This document shows, piece by piece, positions 6,675 through 9,804 of a stretch of 9,804 bases of DNA. Location: NCBI GenBank assembly GCA_900551645.1, contig URWP01000086.1, positions 1 through 9,804 of the forward strand. Reading direction: 5' to 3'. Within the stretch, counting starts at the first letter, position 1. Every line of letters begins with the position of its first letter. The notes beneath the pieces are model-generated. The model had not been told where the DNA came from, searched no databases, and saw nothing but the letters and a program-made list of their open reading frames with translations. The DNA is from an uncultured Bacteroides sp. Lineage in GTDB: Bacteria; Bacteroidota; Bacteroidia; Bacteroidales; Bacteroidaceae. The position numbers were made by a program, and so were the translations under genes.

Positions 6675-8189
6675 TTATTTAATCAAATCCTTACCTGTCA
6701 TATCAGCCGGCTGAGGCATACCCAAGATATGCAAGATAGAAGGAGCAACGTCTGCCAACACACCGTTTTCTACCTTTGCATTCTTATTTTCGGTTACATA
6801 AACAAACGGAACCGGATTCAGTGAGTGGGCAGTGTTCGGAGTACCGTCTTCATTCAAAGCATGGTCAGCGTTACCGTGGTCAGCAATGATAATGACTTCA
6901 TAACCGTTAGCCTTAGCAGCTTCAACTGTATCTTTCACACAGTTATCAATAGCTACAACTGCTTTTTCAATAGCTTCGTAAATACCGGTATGACCTACCA
7001 TGTCACCATTGGCATAGTTCACAACAATGAAATCATATTTCTGAGTATTGATGGCTTCTACCAGTTTATCCTTCACCTCATAAGCACTCATTTCCGGCTT
7101 CAGATCGTATGTGGCTACTTTCGGAGATGGAACCAAAATGCGGTCTTCATTATCATACGGAGTTTCACGCCCACCGTTGAAGAAGAAAGTTACATGTGCA
7201 TATTTTTCAGTTTCAGCAATATGTAACTGAGTCTTTCCGTTGTTGGCCAAGTATTCGCCCAATGTATTCTGTACGTTTTCCTTATCAAACAAGATGTGTA
7301 CACCCTTGAACGAAGCATCGTACGGAGTCATACAATAATACTGCAAAGCCGGAATAGTCTTCATACCTTCTTCCGGCATATCCTGCTGAGTCAATACAAT
7401 AGTCAACTCTTTGGCACGGTCATTACGGTAATTGAAGAAGATAACCACATCACCTTCTTTAATAGTACCATCGAAATTGGCATTTACAATCGGTTTGATA
7501 AACTCGTCGGTTACACCTTCATCGTATGATTCCTGCATAGCCTGAACCATATCTGTGGCCTTCTTACCGATACCGTTCACCAACATATCATAAGCTTCTT
7601 TCACACGGTTCCAGCGTTTGTCACGGTCCATGGCGTAAAAACGTCCGATGATAGAAGCAATCTTACCGGCAGACTTTTCACAGTGTGCAGACAGCTCTTC
7701 GATGAAACCTTTACCACTCTTCGGATCAGTATCACGACCATCCATAAAACAGTGGATAAAAGTATTTTCCAAGCCATATTCCTTAGAGATATCGCACAGT
7801 TTGAACAGATGTTCCAATGAAGAATGTACTCCACCGTTTGAAGTCAAGCCCATGAAGTGGATATTCTTGCCATGTTCTTTTGCATAAGAGAATGCTGAAA
7901 CGATTTCCTTGTTCTGCAGGATACTGCCATCAGCACAAGCACGGTTAATCTTCACTAAGTCCTGATAAACGATACGTCCGGCACCGATATTCAGGTGACC
8001 TACTTCAGAGTTACCCATCTGACCATCAGGCAAACCTACATTTTCGCCACTTGCCTGCAGTTCTGAGTGCGGATAGTTAGCCAACAGACTGTCCCAATAC
8101 GGAGTCGGGGTATTAAAGATTACATCATCTTTCTGCTGGTCGCCACAGCCCCAACCATCCAGAATCATTAAAAGCGCTTTCTTAGCCAT
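6675..8189 (-). CDS. gpmI: 2,3-bisphosphoglycerate-independent phosphoglycerate mutase
   Basis: This cytosolic glycolytic enzyme interconverts 3- and 2-phosphoglycerate without a bisphosphoglycerate cofactor, using two Mn ions and a phosphoserine. From the chosen start (MAKKALLMILDGWG) it is 504 residues, the normal family length. Metal ligand D11 lies in LDGWG and the catalytic serine S61 in MGNSEVGHLNIGAGR. Further family motifs are DGRDTDP, YAMDRDKRW, ANGDMVGHTG and ADHGNADH, the last two supplying C-terminal metal ligands. The frame is open up to position 8264, but the extra upstream residues are not family sequence and would overlap the promoter, so the start at 8189 is preferred. It appears monocistronic, with its own promoter and a hairpin terminator. 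It is convergent with the regulator pair and divergent from the lytic transglycosylase gene. Confidence 0.97.
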   Translation of the reverse strand: MAKKALLMILDGWGCGDQQKDDVIFNTPTPYWDSLLANYPHSELQASGENVGLPDGQMGNSEVGHLNIGAGRIVYQDLVKINRACADGSILQNKEIVSAFSYAKEHGKNIHFMGLTSNGGVHSSLEHLFKLCDISKEYGLENTFIHCFMDGRDTDPKSGKGFIEELSAHCEKSAGKIASIIGRFYAMDRDKRWNRVKEAYDMLVNGIGKKATDMVQAMQESYDEGVTDEFIKPIVNANFDGTIKEGDVVIFFNYRNDRAKELTIVLTQQDMPEEGMKTIPALQYYCMTPYDASFKGVHILFDKENVQNTLGEYLANNGKTQLHIAETEKYAHVTFFFNGGRETPYDNEDRILVPSPKVATYDLKPEMSAYEVKDKLVEAINTQKYDFIVVNYANGDMVGHTGIYEAIEKAVVAIDNCVKDTVEAAKANGYEVIIIADHGNADHALNEDGTPNTAHSLNPVPFVYVTENKNAKVENGVLADVAPSILHILGMPQPADMTGKDLIK

Positions 8190-8239
8190 AATTTTATCTT
8201 TTAAAAAGTTGATAATTATTCGTTTTACATTAAAGCACA

Positions 8240-8273
8240 CAAAAGTACAAAATATCCACTGCATGAACGAAAC
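8240..8273 (-). promoter_or_regulatory. Candidate promoter of gpmI
   Basis: On the - strand, TACTTTTG (8240..8247) matches the Bacteroidetes -7 consensus exactly. A GTTTCG (8268..8273), close to the -33 TTTG, lies 20 nt upstream, which is the expected spacing. The leader before ATG 8189 would be about 45 nt. The same intergenic region carries the oppositely directed promoter of the transglycosylase gene. Confidence 0.5.
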
Positions 8274-8344
8274 TTTTTATGATTTTTAGTAGACTCCACC
8301 AACTCTTTTTGTCCGGATTTATAAAATATCACTTCAAAAAGCAG

Positions 8345-8352
8345 TACCTTTG
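8345..8352 (+). promoter_or_regulatory. Candidate -7 element of the lytic transglycosylase gene
   Basis: TACCTTTG is an exact match to the Bacteroidetes -7 element TAnnTTTG. Transcription starting about 7 nt later would give a leader of roughly 35 nt that holds AGGAAGG (8378..8384). No clear TTTG lies at the ideal -33 distance; ATTTA near 8317..8321 is the closest. The position supports the start at 8396 over the longer upstream frame. Confidence 0.45.
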
Positions 8353-8395
8353 CACCGGTTTGAAAATCCTTAGAAACAGGAAGGTTTATCACTTT

Positions 8396-9166
8396 ATGAA
8401 ACATCGAATGCTTTGCTTGACGGTTTGTCTTTTGACAAACCTGTTTTTCAACCTAACAATCCAGGCACAAGGCCCAGATCGTCTTCCGGAACCAGCTATT
8501 CCAGAAGAAGAATTGGAAGGTTCACCTTCCTTTCCAGTCATGAACGATATCGACAGTCTCATCAGTCCCAATGTTCTGCGTTTCTGCGGACAAGAAGTCA
8601 ATCTAGACCCACTATATCGCCAACGGAAACTATGCCGCGAACTGGCCTCTATCTCACGTCATTCATCTATCCTGATGCAACGTGCCAATTATTTCTTTCC
8701 CATCATCGAACCGATATTGGAAAACAACAATATTCCAGACGATTTCAAGTATCTGATGGTCATAGAAAGCGGACTGAATCCGGAAGCCCGTTCTCCAGTA
8801 GGAGCACTTGGCCTTTGGCAGTTCATGAAAGGCACCGCCCAAGAATACGGCTTACGGGTAGACCGGAAAATCGACGAACGGCTAGATATTGAGAAGTCTA
8901 CCCAAGCTGCTTGTAAGTATCTTCAGACAGCTTATAATAAATTCAAAGATTGGGTAGCTGTTGCCCAATCCTACAATATCGGACAGGCACGCATTGGTAC
9001 AGAACTTGAACGCCAACAGGTAGACGAATCCATCGACTTACAACTCGTAGAAGAGACTAACCGATACATCTATCGAATTCTGGCCGCTAAGATTATCTTC
9101 ACCAATCCCACTAATTTTGGCCTAAAGGGAAGCATGCTATATTACAAGAAAATTCGAAAGAAATAA
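8396..9166 (+). CDS. Short MltD-like lytic transglycosylase (SLT domain), secreted
   Basis: This probable periplasmic or envelope enzyme would cleave the MurNAc-GlcNAc bond of peptidoglycan, leaving 1,6-anhydro ends. The 256-residue product starts with a signal peptide (MKHRMLCLTVCLL...), probably cut after A24 in TIQA/QGP. The GH23/SLT domain spans about 95..235. Its catalytic glutamate E124 lies in VIESGLNPEARSPVGALGLWQFM-type sequence, followed by a second family motif, QSYNIGQARIG, at 191..201. The frame is open from 8279, but the first 39 codons precede the hydrophobic signal and overlap the promoter, so ATG 8396 is preferred. No LysM repeats follow the catalytic domain, unlike full-length MltD, so this is a catalytic-domain-only member. 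It appears monocistronic and converges on rnhB. Confidence 0.88.
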   Translation: MKHRMLCLTVCLLTNLFFNLTIQAQGPDRLPEPAIPEEELEGSPSFPVMNDIDSLISPNVLRFCGQEVNLDPLYRQRKLCRELASISRHSSILMQRANYFFPIIEPILENNNIPDDFKYLMVIESGLNPEARSPVGALGLWQFMKGTAQEYGLRVDRKIDERLDIEKSTQAACKYLQTAYNKFKDWVAVAQSYNIGQARIGTELERQQVDESIDLQLVEETNRYIYRILAAKIIFTNPTNFGLKGSMLYYKKIRKK

Positions 9167-9180
9167 ATAATTGCTAAAAG

Positions 9181-9251
9181 ATCAACAGAAGAAATGAACA
9201 GCCTGTTAATAACTTTCCATTATTAACAGGCTGTTCATTTCTTCTGTTGAT
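9181..9251. terminator. Perfect 32-bp inverted repeat, probable bidirectional terminator
   Basis: Left arm 9181..9212 (starts ATCAACAGAAGAAATG) and right arm 9220..9251 are exact reverse complements over 32 bp, with the 7-nt loop CTTTCCA. The repeat fills the gap between two convergent genes, 14 bp after the transglycosylase stop and 12 bp from the rnhB stop. Transcription termination in both directions is therefore the simplest role. The stem is much longer than a standard intrinsic terminator and has no long T-run after it: TTTT on the - strand side, none on the + side. The structure is directly visible; the function is inferred. Confidence 0.65.
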
Positions 9252-9263
9252 AATCCTTTGTTA

Positions 9264-9804
9264 TTATTTGAAGTCAAGCGACAGCTGCCCATCGCCCAAT
9301 AAATTATAACTCATTCGATGATAAGGTGTTACTCCAAATATCCGGATAGCTTCCCGATGTTTCTTAGTAGGATATCCCTTGTTACTTTCCCAATCATATT
9401 GTGGATATTCTTTAGCTAAACTGTTCATATAGTCATCCCGATATGTCTTTGCCAACACCGAAGCTGCTGCAATGGACATATATTTTCCATCACCTTTTAC
9501 TACTGTCGTATAAGGCACATCCTGATACTTCTTAAATCGGTTTCCATCTATCAAAAGATGTTCAGGACGCAGTTTCAGCTGATCGATGGCCCGATGCATG
9601 GCTAAAAACGAAGCATTTAGAATATTGATACGGTCTATCTCTTCAGGAGTAACTACACCTACCGCCCATGCCAATGCTTCATGTTCGACTATCTCCCGCA
9701 ACGTATAGCGCTGTTTCTCTGTCAGTTGCTTTGAATCATTCAGCAATTCATTGCGAAAATCATGCGGTAGAATAACAGCAGCTGCATAAACAGCTCCAGC
9801 CAAA
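9264..9804 (-). CDS. rnhB: Ribonuclease HII, 5' end outside the window
   Basis: This cytosolic endonuclease cuts the RNA strand of RNA-DNA hybrids and starts removal of misincorporated ribonucleotides. About 180 C-terminal residues are visible. They include the end of the first conserved block (LAGAVYAAAV), NDSKQLTEKQR, LLIDGN with a catalytic aspartate, KGDGKYMSIAAASVLAKTYRD, and the C-terminal segment GYPTKKHREAIRIFGVTPYHR. The frame stays open to the window edge and the preceding DEAGRG catalytic block is missing, so the true start lies beyond 9804; the TTG near the edge is leucine, not a start. Family length is about 200 residues, so only some 20 are absent. It converges on the transglycosylase gene across the 32-bp inverted repeat. 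Confidence 0.95.
   Translation of the reverse strand, partial: LAGAVYAAAVILPHDFRNELLNDSKQLTEKQRYTLREIVEHEALAWAVGVVTPEEIDRINILNASFLAMHRAIDQLKLRPEHLLIDGNRFKKYQDVPYTTVVKGDGKYMSIAAASVLAKTYRDDYMNSLAKEYPQYDWESNKGYPTKKHREAIRIFGVTPYHRMSYNLLGDGQLSLDFK

Noticed and set aside
6825..7226. 133-codon open frame on the + strand
   Set aside because: It is antisense to gpmI, has no family signature, and the gpmI product is unambiguous.
8190..8264. Longer gpmI start at 8264
   Set aside because: The added residues are not family sequence and the region contains the likely promoter; MAKKALLMILDGWG is the normal N-terminus.
8413..8892. 159-codon open frame on the + strand
   Set aside because: It is an out-of-frame overlap with the lytic transglycosylase; its Ser/Arg-rich composition is typical of shadow translation.
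9195..9227. Ten-codon frame (MNSLLITFHY) inside the long hairpin, preceded by AGAAGAA
   Set aside because: It is very short, the sequence is explained by the inverted repeat, and there is no supporting context.
9181..9251. The long inverted repeat as an integron attC site or a CRISPR unit
   Set aside because: The ends do not fit the RYYYAAC/GTTRRRY core sites, the arms are perfect without the extrahelical bases of attC, and there is no repeated spacing or integrase nearby.

Overview
The window comes from a Bacteroidales chromosome, most likely Bacteroides or Phocaeicola. The evidence is the codon style and protein families, the scarcity of strong Shine-Dalgarno sites, and several matches to the Bacteroidetes sigma-ABfr -7 element (TAnnTTTG). 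The genes look like ordinary core genes apart from one insertion sequence. I found no CRISPR array, tRNA, rRNA, phage module or recognisable new defence system.

Left part (1 to about 5330): an IS982-family element lies at the left edge (1..~968, transposase on +). It is inserted into the 3' end of an HAE1-type RND efflux permease gene on the - strand, which it cuts in the middle of the last transmembrane helix. The RND gene is preceded, 10 bp away in the same operon, by its periplasmic adaptor lipoprotein gene (4027..5145). The outer-membrane channel gene expected downstream would lie beyond the left edge, on the far side of the IS.

Middle (5333 to 6655): divergent from the pump operon is an AraC-family regulator, the obvious candidate local regulator of the pump. 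A 98-residue protein of unknown function follows it closely. A strong hairpin terminator (6629..6655) separates this pair from the convergent gpmI gene and probably serves both directions.

Right part (6675 to 9804): gpmI (cofactor-independent phosphoglycerate mutase, - strand) diverges from a short secreted MltD-like lytic transglycosylase gene (8396..9166, +). That gene converges on rnhB (ribonuclease HII, - strand, 5' end outside the window). Between the two convergent genes is a perfect 32-bp inverted repeat with a 7-nt loop, unusually long for a simple terminator.

The main points for a second look are the IS disruption of the pump, with its 119-residue antisense fusion tail; the perfect 32-bp inverted repeat; and the unknown small gene behind the pump-linked regulator.
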